NCBI RefSeq assembly: GCF_902459505.1 | Contig: NC_047094.1 | Coordinates: 29,497,241-29,561,240 of the forward strand | DNA from: Geotrypetes seraphini | Lineage: Eukaryota > Chordata > Amphibia > Gymnophiona > Dermophiidae | Length of the DNA: 64,000 bases | Direction of reading: 5' to 3' | Shown: positions 1 through 18,496 of the stretch, in pieces | Layout: each line of letters starts with the position of its first letter | Position numbering within the stretch: the stretch's first letter is position 1 | Translations under genes and position numbers: made by a program | Notes under the pieces: model-generated | The model's database searches: none | The model's input: only the letters and a program-made list of their open reading frames with translations | Told to the model about the DNA's origin: nothing

Positions 1-1128
1 CCCAGAACATATCACCCCAGGTAGTGAGGGATCTGCATACCAAGTTTCGTTCAAATCGGTCAAGCCGTTTTTGAATTACTGTGAGAATGGCAGCTTTTTA
101 CATTTTTTCCATTGACATGAATGGGTGAAATCTGATTTTCTGTTTGTAGCTCCGCCCACGTGTGCAGGTGGGCCGCGAGACCCCCAGAACATATCACCCC
201 AGGTAGTGAGGGATCAGCATACCAAGTTTTGTTCAAATCGGTCAAGCCGTTTTTGAATTACAGTGAGAAAGGCAGCTTTTTACATTTTTTCCATTGACAT
301 GAATGGGTGAAATCTGATTTTCTGTTTGTAGCTCCGCCCATGTGTGCAGGTGGGCCGCGAGACCCCCAGAACATATCACCCCAGGTAGTGAGGGATCTGC
401 ATACCAAGTTTCGTTCAAATCGGTCAAGCCGTTTTTGAATTACTGTGAGAATGGCAGCTTTTTACATTTTTTCCATTGACATGAATGGGTGAAATCTGAT
501 TTTCTGTTTGTAGCTCCGCCCACGTGTGCAGGTGGGCCGTGAGACCCCCAGAACATATCACCCCAGGTAGTGAGGGATCTGCATACCAAGTTTCGTTCAA
601 ATCGGTCAAGCCGTTTTTGAATTACAGTGAGAATGGCAGCTTTTTACATTTTTTCCATTGACATGAATGGGTGAAATCTGATTTACTGTTTGTAGCTCCG
701 CCCACGTGTGCAGGTGGGCCGCGAGACCCCCAGAACATATCACCCCAGGTAGTGAGGGATCTGCATACCAAGTTTCGTTCAAATCGGTCAAGCCGTTTTT
801 GAATTACATGAATGGGTGAAATCAGATTTTTTGTTTGTAGCTCCGCCCACGTGTGCAGGTGGGCCGCGAGACCCCCAGAACATATCACCCCAGGTAGTGA
901 GGGATCTGCATACCAAGTTTCGTTCAAATCGGTCAAGCCGTTTTTGAATTACTGTGAGAATGGCAGCTTTTTACATTTTTTCCATTGACATGAATGGGTG
1001 AAATCAGATTTTTTGTTTGTAGCTCCGCCCACGTGTGCAGGTGGGCCGCGAGACCCCCAGAACATATCATCCCAGGTAGTGAGGGATCTGCATACCAAGT
1101 TTCGTTCAAATCGGTCAAGCCGTTTTTG
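1..1128. repeat. 182-bp tandem repeat array, about 6 units
   Basis: Units start at 1, 183, 365, 547, 729, 874 and 1056, each beginning cccagaacatatcacccc. The period is exactly 182 bp except for one unit of 145 bp that lacks a 37-bp block (the actgtgagaatggcag part). Units are about 97-99% alike, so the array expanded recently or is homogenised. It lies just inside the 5' end of the Helitron. The array continues off the left edge. Confidence 0.95.
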
Positions 1129-1183
1129 CGTGATCGCGGCACATACATACACACATACATACCTCCGATTTTATATATATAGA
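1..1183 (-). mobile_element. Helitron 5' end (partial, non-coding part)
   Basis: Read on the minus strand the element begins with TC at 1183-1182, followed by an AT-rich TATATATATAAAAT stretch and then imperfect ATGT repeats (1137-1162). It continues into a conserved segment about a CAAAAACGGCTTGACCG motif. A TC start directly after an A, followed by a TATATATA stretch and ATGT repeats, is what I know of many animal Helitron 5' ends. Beyond that lie tandem copies of a 182-bp unit running off the left edge, so the rest of the element, including any RepHel gene, is not visible. The element sits in an L1-clade LINE that resumes at 1184. Short minus-strand reading frames here recur with the repeat and are not genes. 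Another possibility is a non-LTR 3' tail, but the TC/A-T boundary favours Helitron. Confidence 0.6.
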
Positions 1184-2405
1184 TTACAGGTGGTATGGCG
1201 TTGGCTTGTGCAAATCTTGGGAGGGAATCCGATGGTTACTGATCTCTTGCCTTTGCAAGGTAATCCGGCCTTTCTTCCGGGACGGGATTCTAGAGAGTAT
1301 AGACTATGGGGAGCGAGAGGAGTTTCTAGTTTAGAACATGTTTTGGGGGCTGAAGGGGAATTGCTGACCTGAGCAGAATTATTAGCTAAGGTAGGGGTTA
1401 CCTGGGGAGTGCAGTTTGCATGTTTTCAAGTGGAACATTATGTGAGATCCCTTGACAGAGCACAATTGAGTAGGCATTTGGGGGCTAGATTGCGAGAGAT
1501 GTTTACTAGGGATGAGGGGATATCTCTTTCAGTCTAATATTCATTCTAGCTTACAAAGATTACCAGAGAAAGAGTACCAGTATATTCGGGATAAATGGGA
1601 GAGAGAATTACAGCTTAATTTGGAACAATGGAATGTAGCACATACTTTAAGGGCGACACCTGGGGTGACATCATGTGCATGGTTAAGAGAAACGTATTAT
1701 AGGGTAACTTTACGTGCCTATTTTACTCGTGTACAGTTGTTTTATAGTGGAGGCCTTTCAACTCCACTGTGTCATAAATGTGGGATGGGAAGTCATACTT
1801 TGGGACATGCATTTTGGTTTTGTCCCTTTATTCAGCACTTTTGGAAGCAAATAATATCTTATGTCAAATAATTGGAAGATCCTTGCGATGTTCTCCGACC
1901 CATTTTATTTTGGATTTACCTGAGGCTTTTGGACACTTACCCAAGGGGCATAAGGCACTGTGTAGGAAGATGAGTTTATTGGCAAAAAAATGTATTCTTC
2001 AATATTGGACGATTCCTGATCCGCCAAAGTTTTGGCATTGGAGAAACCAGTTACATCAGTTGGCCATCTGGGAAGCTAGAGATGCTGGAAGGGCTAGGAA
2101 GCGAAAAATGCTGTTTTTGCAGATCTGGGATCCATATTTGCAAACATTACATCCTAAAGGTCGAAGTGCGGTTTTAAGTTGGGTATCCTAATTGGGTTTT
2201 TATTTATTTAGTAGGTTTGGTGTTTTGTTGAGATGGGGTAGAGAGTACCATTGGGTGGTGGGGGGGAGGTTTGGGGAGGGAATGTAGAGAGTATTTATAT
2301 GTGTTTGTTATATTATTGTATTTGATGCATCATCATTGTATTTAGCATTTGTGTCTTCAACTATATTTGATGTTGTTTGCATCAATAAAAATTGTTTAAA
2401 CCTAA
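1184..2405 (+). pseudogene. L1-clade LINE, 3' end of ORF2 plus 3' UTR (decayed)
   Basis: Three reading-frame pieces (about 1187-1372, 1512-1871, 1778-2191) match the C-terminal part of an L1-type ORF2 in order. The piece near 1745-1860 carries the Cys-rich knuckle of the clade, CHKCGMGSHTLGHAFWFCP, followed by an FW pair. The last piece ends with the KFWHWRNQLHQL-type tail and a stop at 2189-2191. The frames change between pieces, so at least two shifts have accumulated. A 3' UTR follows, with AATAAA at 2384-2389. The 5' part of the LINE lies beyond the Helitron that interrupts it at 1183/1184. Confidence 0.8.
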
Positions 2406-3150
2406 AGTAGAGGTGGGCAATGTCTGGCAGCAGAGCAGAAATAACTAGAGAAGTGGTAAAAATGCTTCATTCTGAGCTGCCATCAAAATGTATAATAAAA
2501 ATAGCAGATAACTTCTATCACTATTAAATCAATAGAATTCAAGGTAAAAAAAAAAAAAAAAAAAGACAGCACTGGACCAAAATGCTGCTTCTAATAGGAT
2601 TAATTTTATAATGGGAACCCTGTGTGAAAAGTCCAAAAGGTTCTGTCTTATAAAGGCAATATAGGAGCTTGTTGTGTGCCTTTTATAAATAAGTTACCCT
2701 AGTAGTGCACAAATGCTCTTACAAATTCATGCCTGTTTGAAAAAAGGTGTTTGTGTCTTCTATGCATGTGCACATGTTTTATAAAATATATATGTAACCC
2801 ACAACTGCCCCAAGTCAGTCCAAACTACATTCCAAGGAGCACCCCTGAGCAGAATGCATATAAGTATGTGTCATCTTATTGGTACATGCACTTATATGCA
2901 TGTACTGCAGTACAGTTTTATAAGAGCCTTTTTCATGTATAAAACGATATGCAATAGATTAGTTGCTCAAATATTGTTCTAGGAAATCATAGCTGTGATA
3001 TAGAGTAAGAGCCAAGTATGTTTTCCGGAATTTGAACCTCATGTCCTATGTTCGCTGCTCTTATTTTGGGGGATTGGGTTTTCTTTTTATTGCTGCTATT
3101 TAATCAGTTTGCTCTTACTTTCAGTATTTACATCTTTTCTCATGTCTTAG
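2406..3150 (+). other. SMG1 intron remainder
   Basis: AT-rich intron sequence. A poly-A run at about 2547-2565 suggests the tail of an unidentified retroposed element just upstream. I see no other recognisable element, and it ends in a good polypyrimidine tract and AG at 3149-3150. Confidence 0.5.
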
Positions 3151-10298
<7,148 letters not shown>

Positions 10299-10698
10299 AT
10301 GTGAAGATAGCAGGTCAGTCTGGTTCAGCAAGGTCAGACATCCACCAGAATCAACTCGGCCTCAGGCATCCGCAGCCGCGCCACAGCTGGTGGCAATGCA
10401 TTCTGGGGCTTAATCAGAGGTAACCTAGGAAATCCCAGTGCAGTGGGAAGTGAATCTCACAGGATGGCTGCACTCAGGGATATGCTAAACACAACGGTCT
10501 GCAAATCCCTTCAGGGTAAAGAGTGCAAGCTCACAGCTTGGATAACACGATTGTCTTTCTGCTACAGAAGAACTACAGCAGCATCGGAATGGGGGTAGAA
10601 GTGCAGAAAGAAATTGGTATCCTAAGACCACAGAGTGATATGGAACTCTTCCATGGGACCCTGTGAACAATTCAGGAAATACTAAACCCTCTTCAAAG

Positions 10699-10704
10699 AA
10701 TAAA
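10699..10704 (+). promoter_or_regulatory. Possible proximal polyadenylation signal of SMG1
   Basis: AATAAA about 400 bp after the stop codon, followed by an A-run (10704-10713). It would give a short 3' UTR. The A-run makes it uncertain. Confidence 0.4.
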
Positions 10705-11468
10705 TAAAAAAAAAACCCAACAAAACTGGAGCCATTGAAAAATCGCAGTGAAGGAGGATGCTTTCAGATCCTTGGGTTGTTCTTGCTGTTCAGCAACGAA
10801 ACTGCTAAAATTGACCAGCAAGTATGGAAAAGGCAGGGAGAGAATGACTTCGAGGAAATGAACTGAAAGCAAAGAGCTGTACTACAGAAACACTACATTG
10901 GATGAACTTCTGAGAGGAAGAAACCTTTCCCATCCCCCCCTTTTTTTCCTTCACCCCCCCTCCGCCCCCAAATCCATCCCCTCTCATTTTGAGTTTGTAA
11001 AAATTTGTGCAGTTAAGTACTTCAGATATCTTCTGTTTGTCCTCATATTTCATTCTAGTCAAAATAACAGCATAGTGTCTGATTGGCGAATAGGCAATTT
11101 TCCAAATGCACCCCAAATACTGGAAAGCTCAAGGAATACCTAAAAGGCTATATATGATCAAATGCAAAGTGTAATAATTTTGGTTAATTTTTTGTAAGTC
11201 ATTTTCTGTAATTCTATCATGTACAGTTTCTGGAAGGATTGTGACTGTGCATTTGAAAGTAACGAATCTAACAGGTATTTGATTTAATGTGCACTCTCTC
11301 TCTGCTTGCAGTGCGCATTTCTTTTGTAACTCAGAATTGTCCCGCCAATCTCATTCTACTGTGATTGCTGTAGTTTCTTTCATAAGAAGTAGCTAATCCA
11401 ATGTAATCTTTTCCTTTAAGACAGCATAGACTATCTAGTAGAGTTTTTCATGTTTCTGACAGATAAAC

Positions 11469-11474
11469 AATAAA
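11469..11474 (+). promoter_or_regulatory. Polyadenylation signal of SMG1, distal
   Basis: AATAAA followed within 30 bp by GT-rich sequence (gatgttctggtggagg), the layout of a functional poly(A) site. Confidence 0.6.
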
Positions 11475-11589
11475 GGGATGTTCTGGTGGAGGTAGAGTGA
11501 CCTTCTTTTTACTTTTGGAATTCAAGACTCTAAATTTGAGTATGTTTGGTTTGCACTTTTCTATACAGTGCCTGATTTACCAATTGTTT

Positions 11590-12420
11590 CTTTAGTATGG
11601 ATCAGGCTTACAATTAAAATTATAACTATATTTATATTCTGCATTTACCAACAAAGTTCAGTGCAGATTACAATAAGATTATCCAGCAAACTTAAAACTG
11701 GGAATCAACATAAATTGAAATTCCATTGTAATAAGTTAATCATCTAAATAGCAACTGATAGATAAGTATCTAGTTTCTTCCTAAATCTGTTTGTTTCCAC
11801 CTAATTATATATAGCAAAGCATTCCAAATCTTAGCAGACTGATAAGAAATCAGCAAAGTATGAGCACGTTTATATTTATTTAAGCAATGGAAGTAAAATT
11901 GAGTAACTGATTCTTAGAACAAGACCTTTGCCAGATAGTCGTTTATACCAATACTGCCTTTTTCTTCAAGAACTAAACCATAAATAACATTAAATACAAG
12001 CATGTATAATTTGAACAGAATTCTTTACTTCTGTAGGTAGCTAATGCAACCACTTTAGCAAAGGGGTGGTTCTTTTCTATTTGCTGACCTGACAGATCAA
12101 CCTAGCTGAAGTATTTTGTAATGTCTGTATTCTTTGACATAATAATTTTGAGAAACCTACATCAAGCAGGTTACAATAATCCAATTGTCTTATGAGAGCT
12201 TGACTAAACTAAATTGATTGAAAGAGAGAAAGAGATGTATCCTTCATAATTGTCTCATCTTCCAAAAAACTCATAACAAATTGACATGACAATCAAAAGA
12301 CAACATAGGATCAAATAGAACACCAAGCACCTTCTGTTGATTCATATTTTTAAAGGTAGAACATTATTTATAAATGGTGGTGGTCAATGTCCCTATCTAA
12401 ATCATTTGTCTGCATTTAAT
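11590..12420 (-). pseudogene. L2-like LINE 3' part (decayed)
   Basis: Read on the minus strand the segment 12110-11620 resembles the C-terminal end of an L2-type ORF2: residues around 11835-11760 read like W-N-A-L followed by FRKKLDTYL, the family's closing motif. It is followed by a GTAATCTGCACTGAACTTTG-type tail and an ATATAAATATAG end. The frame is heavily broken. Confidence 0.55.
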
Positions 12421-13413
12421 TTAAGATGATAAAATAGGTAAGTGAATTTTCATCAGGACCGTCCACATATTATTTGAAATAACTAATTAGACATTTAAAA
12501 TTATGCCTATATGTAACAGCACTACACATTTAGTCAGCTCTACTAATTACAGTATGTATGTATGTGTCTTATACCACATGCCATAAATGTTCTAGTGCCT
12601 ATTTGCAAGCGTTCACACATGTAGGCGGAGTATGGGAGGGGTATAAGCAGGTCTGCCACACCACCTATGTAACTTACAGAATACTGTAAGTTGTGCACAT
12701 TGCATGCTGCACTCAGGTGCATCAGTGAGAGTTTACCCTTTAGTATTCTATAACAAAATCTGGGTGTCCAGATGCTGCCATACATTAGGTACTCCCTGCA
12801 CTGCATTAAGGTGAACTTTATAGAATTGCCATCATAATCTTATACATATTTTCCAAATATCAACTGCTACATGTATAGTTTGAGTTTGAAAGGCTCTCGT
12901 CTATCTGGAAATCAAAAACTTTTAATTTGGCTTAGCAAGTGCCCCATGGCTTTTATTTTAATCAGCTAAAAAGGGTGTATACTGGCCAAGCGGTTTATAG
13001 ATTATGTAGATAAGAAAATCAATGTTTAAGACTTTGAAATCTTTTATAAGATATGTGTAGGGCTGCTGAAGATGTAAGTGTATGTTGTACAACATGCATG
13101 AGGCAAGGCCATTTTATAAACAAAAATCAAACAAAATTGCAGTAAAATTAATTTAAAAATATAAAGCTTGTAAATGAGAGGTATATAAGCTTTCACTAAA
13201 GTGTAAGTGTAAATAATAGGGTATTCACTTAGAGCTGGAATCTCAAAAAAGCCTACCGATGCCTAACTTAAGTGTTTTTATTGGTTTTAAGTGGCATGAT
13301 AATTGATCATGCCATTAAAAACTGATTTTTTTTTAATTAGGCACCCTTTGGGACCGGCGCCTGAGTCCAAGGTGCCTAGTGGCGCCTAGTGATGCTGAAG
13401 CCTGAAAGTGGTC
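12421..13413. other. SMG1-ARL6IP1 intergenic, worn MITEs
   Basis: AT-rich. At 12590-12840 and 13230-13400 there are segments with ggcgcct / ttctataaa content typical of worn Harbinger-type MITEs (compare 49407-49742). I could not place their ends. No gene seen. Confidence 0.35.
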
Positions 13414-13752
13414 GTGTAAATCCTGTTCTCAAAAAGAGATTTCACTTTTTACTTTTAAAATAGCATAATTTTAAGTCTCTTTCTTAGGCTCGATGACACA
13501 CTGTGGAAATAAAGCCACTGCTATATGCTTGACGATGGCCAGCTAGCGTTTTGCTAAGCTTCATCAGGGCTTCCTGGGCTGCGATTAGCACTTAATCAGG
13601 AAGCCCTGACGCAGCTTAGCGAAATGCTAGCCGGCCATTGTCAAGCATAGTAGTGGCTTTATTTCCACAGTGTGTCATTGAGCCTAAGAAAGAGGCTTAA
13701 AATTATGCTATTTTAAAAGTGAAATCTCTTATTTTGAGAACAGGATTTACAC
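13414..13752. repeat. 339-bp near-palindromic element
   Basis: Left arm about 13414-13578 and right arm about 13590-13752 are inverted copies, roughly 90% alike, meeting near 13585. Outer ends are gtgtaaatcctg and caggatttacac. Each arm contains an aataaagccact motif and a GAAGC/GCAGCTTAGCnAAAnGCTAG segment resembling the cgaaac motif near Penelope-like 3' ends in amphibians. No clear target duplication. Could be a foldback DNA transposon or an inverted dimer of a short retroelement end. Confidence 0.75.
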
Positions 13753-14234
13753 TAAGGGTATTTGAGTTTTTTGATTGTTATAGTTCCTTTGTGTTTGTAA
13801 GTGTGGAGTGAGTCACTTTAATATAAACCCCTGGATTATATTCGAGTCATCCTTTTTTTTTTTTGGGGGGGGGGAATTTTTATTTTGGTTTATATTTGAG
13901 TATATACGGTACACCTTCCACTGATGGCCTAAATAGTTGCATCCATGCTGCTTTATGCTAATATGATTCTGTAACTAAAGCACGCCGGATATTTGTGCAC
14001 TAACAAAGACACGACAACAATTGCACGCAGGGCGTATGTGCGCTGCAGGTCCTGCCACTTTAAACTGGTAATGTTACCGCTGTGAGGGGGGTATGGGGGG
14101 AAGCCCCCCAGTACATGTAGAAGTCCTCGCTCTTCCGTTACAGGATTTTGTTGAAAAACACCAACTTTTACACTGCTGCCAGTCAGGCAACGGACAGTTT
14201 CATAGTACAGAAACATTGTTAACTTCTATTATTG

Positions 14235-15760
14235 ATGATGAACTAGTTAAGGGTGACTAGGGATAATGATGCTTTATGGCTTCAATTTGATTTAACATCT
14301 GCTTTTGATAAAGTCTCACATGTTAAACTGTTACAAGAGTTCGGAATGAATTCATCTATCCTGCAGTGGTTTCAATCATATTAAGAATATAAGAATAGCC
14401 TTACTGGGTCAGAACAATGGTCCATCAAGCCCAGTCGCCCATCCTCATGGTGGCCAATCCAGGTCACTAGTACCTGGCAAAAACCCAAAGAGTAACAACA
14501 TTCCATGATCCAGATTGTATATTGGAATTGAGAGTTCTCTAGTAAATTAATGCCTAAAACAGGGTTCGGTCCTTCCTTACTTACTTTTTAATCTGTACAT
14601 GATCCCCTTGACCAAAATACTTAAAGGTTGGAACTACAAATTTCACCTCTCTGCTGATAGTCAAATCATAATGTTCATAAAAGAAAATCAGAAATCATGA
14701 CAGAATTAGTTGATTAAATTCACTGGGAATCTGGTTCCAGGAGCATGACTTATTTCTTTATGTTAACAAATGCTCTGCTCTGCTTATGTAATTTATTGTA
14801 AAAATTATTGAATGTATATACCTCTCTGTTTTAATTTGTAAATCGCTTAGTAAATTAAATAAGCGATTCAATAAGTTAAAAATAAACCTTAACCTTAATA
14901 TCAAGGAAAAAATTCCCTCTTTAATTCAACCTAATATGGGTGACCAATTAATCCCCTTAAAATCAGAAATTGTCACGCTAAGTGTTCACTGTGACTGAAC
15001 TGAAATTTGATAAATAATATGGTTGTCAAAGCATATTATTTTCAACTTCAAACAATGTCAGTTGTGAACCTTATTGTCAAAAGAGAACCTGGTAAAACTA
15101 ATTTTTGCATTTGTGATAAACAGGTTAGATTACTGTAATGTACTGTATGTGTGCCTTCTCAAAGGCTTCAGTTGGTCCAAAATACAGCTGCACAGCTGAT
15201 TACTTTTAAGAAAAAAAATTGATCATATCACTCTTGTCTTGAAGGACTTGCATTGGCTTCCTGTCCAGCGCAGAATTGTATTCAAAATATTGAGTCTTGT
15301 TTTCAAAGCATTTAGGCTGTTTCAACCAGGCTACCTTAAGGAGAACTTGAAAGAACTGTGTCAGGATAGAGTGTTACACTCTTCTCAACATAGTCTGAGC
15401 CTCCATCATTGCAGTGTTTACATATGACACCTACCAGAAAAAGAGTATTCTCATATGCTGATCCTTTTTTCTGGAACACTTTGCCTACAGCCATTTCAGA
15501 CTTGAAGATATTTACCATTTTGTAAGATGTTGAAAACCTGGTTGTTTTCTGCTGCATTTCATGTTACTGATGGGGATTCTTAATATTTTGTTAGATGTTA
15601 ATATTTGGTTGGGTTTTTTTTTGCATTTTATATTATTGAATTATTAATGTATTTTTTCTCTCAATTTTAATGTAAAGTTGATCCTAAGCTAATCATTAAT
15701 TGTAAACCGCTCTTAAACTTCCTGTATAGGGTGGTATATAAAAGAATAGAATAGAACCTA
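14235..15760 (+). pseudogene. L2-like LINE, reverse-transcriptase part to 3' tail (decayed)
   Basis: 14265-14385 reads LQFDLTSAFDKVSHVKLLQE then ILQWFQSY, the RT fingers region. 14560-14660 reads SVLPYLLFNLYMIPL, the QGS..PLLFN motif region. 15239-15330 gives LHWLPVQRRIVFKILSLVFK. The tail at 15700-15750 reads gtaaaccgctcttaaacttc, then ggtggtatataaaagaatag. Several frame changes are present. A CR1 fragment is inserted near 14386. Confidence 0.75.
14386..14515 (-). mobile_element. CR1 3' end fragment inserted in the L2-like LINE
   Basis: aagaatagccttactgggtc then ggtccatcaagcccag and ccaatccaggtcactagtac is the reverse of the widespread CR1 terminal block. It splits the L2-like RT sequence, so the CR1 insertion is younger. 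Confidence 0.7.
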
Positions 15761-16051
15761 TGAAACTCATGCTAGAAAAGCAAGTACCTAGACATGAGAA
15801 GTCAGAAAATTACTTCATACAAAATTTAGTTTTACTTTATAACAAACTTTTTATTTTAAAATATTTATAATTGGTACACTCTACAATCCTAGGTGAAGTA
15901 TAATAAAACAAAGGCAATGGCGGAATAGAAATCTCTAATGTAACGTAATGTAATACCGGTACAAACAAAAAAAAATCTTTAACTAAAACTACACTCCATA
16001 TTAAGTAATTATTGTCCAAATATATTCAATAATAAATCCAAGCTGGTAGAG

Positions 16052-16385
16052 CAGTGTCCTGCAAACTTTCTCAAACTGTGGCACACTAAAAGTAGTGGTC
16101 AAAGCTCAAAGCACCCAGAAGTGCACAGGCGTTGCCATGATGTCACGCATCACGTCAACGTCTGCACGGGCCCCAAGATACCAATGGGGGGTGCCAGCAG
16201 GGAAGAGGGCCAGAGAGAAGGAGCGGCACTGGCGCCAGCTGATTGCCTACAGGATGTGCCTCGCTGCTAGAGGCATGTCCTGTAGGCAGTCAGCCGGCGC
16301 CTCTCCTCCTCCCCAGTGTGCTGCGGCACACCTGAAATCTCAGGAGGCACACTAGTGTGCTGTACACACAGTTTGCGATACACTG
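16052..16385. mobile_element. hAT-type MITE, 334 bp
   Basis: Ends cagtgtcctgcaaacttt and gtttgcgatacactg are imperfect inverted repeats. The exact 8-bp duplication TGGTAGAG flanks it (16044-16051 and 16386-16393), as expected of hAT elements. The interior is GC-richer than the surroundings and non-coding. Confidence 0.88.
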
Positions 16386-16393
16386 TGGTAGAG

Positions 16394-18060
16394 TATTGAT
16401 TACAAGTAAATATATTTATCTACTCTTTATATCCAGAAATAAATATCTTCGTTTCCATCTATTACAACTGCATTCCATTTTTTAAATTATTATTCAGTCC
16501 TTCAATCTTTGCCAATAATTATTTTTAAAGGAGCCCTTACTTGATCTAGCCATTTTATCTTAGGGCTCCCTATCTGGTTTGAGATGGTAAGAAGGCTGGA
16601 TGTAGAAATATCCTTGATCTCAGCAGGGTGAATGCAAGAGTCTTAGATGCTTTAGGTGAACTTTCAACCTTGCAACTTCATTCAATTACTTTACATGCCC
16701 CTCCCCCCCTCCCATATTTTCATAATTAAACTCAAGGGTTCCAGGCCCAGATTATTACATACCTGTCTCTTATATTCCACTTGTACTAAAAAAAAATTCA
16801 AGGTAGATTATATGCCAAAAGCTAAACCGTTTGTCCAGAAATTACAAATATCTAATGTTAACCTTATGAAAACAGGTAGCTATTACAAATTCTAGGATAA
16901 AACTTATTCCAGTTTTAATAAACCTTAAAAAAAATTAACATAACTGACAACAAATCTTATGTTAGAAGGGAGTGACTGCCAAGTTTTTGCTACTTGGTAA
17001 GGAAAGAAAAGATTTTTATTGACTTGCCCCCAAATTCTTTAAAGTCTGCCTAACCACTGTACGTACCTTACTTATGTGTAGACCAGATTGGCACCAATAG
17101 TTGGCATTCATTTGAGTTAAAGTGCCTAGTAAAGAATGATACAGGAACATAGTTTGGCCATTAACTGTCCCCATGTTATCCTCTACTTCCTATACAACAG
17201 CAAATCCATCCAAAAAAGAACACAAAATGTGCTAGTCATTGCACGTTGATAAGCCTTGGTATGCTCTGGCCGTTGTACTAGTTTCCATAGTACTGTAACA
17301 GGAAGACTGTATATGAACTGGCGCAGAGCTGTCGTCATGAGACCTGCTAGTGGTGCACAAGAGCTGATTGATTCCATGCTAATTTGATGGAGTTGCTGAT
17401 GAACATAAGAAGTAGTGGCTTATAGCAAGTCGGAGCAGGGATGAATAGATCTGGGTTGCAGAGCTAACCTGTGGGTTAGCTCCATTATCTATAATGTTAT
17501 GTGCAATGTTAGAGCCTGCAGAATCCTCATCAGTTGGAGGTGTAGGTGGATTATAAGTAACTTATTGTTCTAGGAATTTCTGTATAGTTAAACACGTATT
17601 AGAAAGTTAAACATGCTACCTACGTTATCAAATATTTAAATGCTAACTGTCCTGCCAGTGCAGAAATAATTGCAGTGGCTTGAGGAGCGACCTCAGGCGC
17701 TCACAAAACTTTGATGTTCCTGAGCATGCGTGGAGTAACGTTATTAACGTGGCTACGTTTCCTCGGTTTTCGACGCAAAGCAAAGGTTACTTAGGGCTGG
17801 ATTTTTCTGTTTTCTAAGGAAAGTTGTTACATTGTTAAAAGCCAGCTTTTATAACTGTTCAGTCAAGTGTTACATGTTGGGTTTGCCTTTTTTTGAGCCT
17901 CTATGGCTATATCTATATGTTTTGAAGACAGGGGGTCAAAACTAAACTGTCAAAGCTTTCATTGGTAGCACTTCAAAGACAGGCTAGTCCTAAAGAACGC
18001 TGGTGAAAATATGAAACGAATGATTTTTTAAAGGCTATCCGCACCCTTACACTATGTCAG
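16394..18060. other. Intergenic DNA upstream of ARL6IP1
   Basis: AT-rich and mostly unrecognisable. A worn end pair near 16531-16571 (aaggagccctta / ttagggctccct) resembles the Harbinger-like MITE at 3572. No gene seen. Confidence 0.4.
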
Positions 18061-18099
18061 GCAAGCTATTGAAGCAATTTGACCACACGACGATCAAAC

Positions 18100-18460
18100 T
18101 GTAAATAGCTAACTAGGAAGTCCAGGCGGGCGCTCCCACTGCGCTGGCGCAGTAGCTGCATTGTCCGTTCATTAGCCGTTTTTCTGTACTTTAAATGTAA
18201 ACTTCCTTGGTTTTTTACGTCCTGAAGTTTCTGGCTCTCGGATTGGCCAACACGGCCTAATAGTTGCTTGATTTCACCAATCAGTAATCAGGTGCTGGTT
18301 TAGGGACGACAGGCCAGCCAGTGGGAAGGAGGAGGAGGAGGAGGAGGATGTGGTACCGCGGGAGCTTCTGGGAGTTTTTTTGTGTGTGGTTTAATAAAGG
18401 AGTAGTCAGACGCTTAGTCTTCGAGCCCGTGAGGTTTTGAAAGGCTGTACTGGGGTTGTG
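18100..18460 (+). promoter_or_regulatory. ARL6IP1: ARL6IP1 promoter and 5' UTR
   Basis: GC and CpG content rises from about 18120. Two NF-Y type boxes are visible: GATTGGCCAA at 18241-18250 and its inverse CACCAATCAG at about 18275-18284. A palindromic ctgcgctggcgcag at 18138-18153 resembles an NRF-1 site. A GGA-repeat lies at 18328-18348. The start site is not fixed by the sequence; it is probably about 18400. Confidence 0.65.
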
Positions 18461-18496
18461 ATGGCGGACGTAGACAATAAAAGTACGAATTTGCTG
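18461..18496 (+). CDS. ARL6IP1: ARL6IP1 exon 1, coding part (12 codons)
   Basis: MADVDNKSTNLL. The context gttgtgATGg gives G at -3 and G at +4, a good initiation site, and no upstream in-frame ATG is close. Donor gtaagt. Confidence 0.95.

Larger units (their letters stand above)
10299..11490 (+). other. SMG1: SMG1 3' UTR
   Basis: No LINE, SINE or MITE is recognisable, and the sequence stays unique-looking up to the second polyadenylation signal. It includes C- and T-rich stretches (10925-10970). The end at about 11490 is inferred from the signal at 11469-11474. Confidence 0.6.

Noticed and set aside
60-1160. Series of minus-strand open frames starting MTDLNETWYADPSLPG
   Set aside because: They recur with the 182-bp repeat unit, have no known domain, and lie in the non-coding 5' end of a Helitron.
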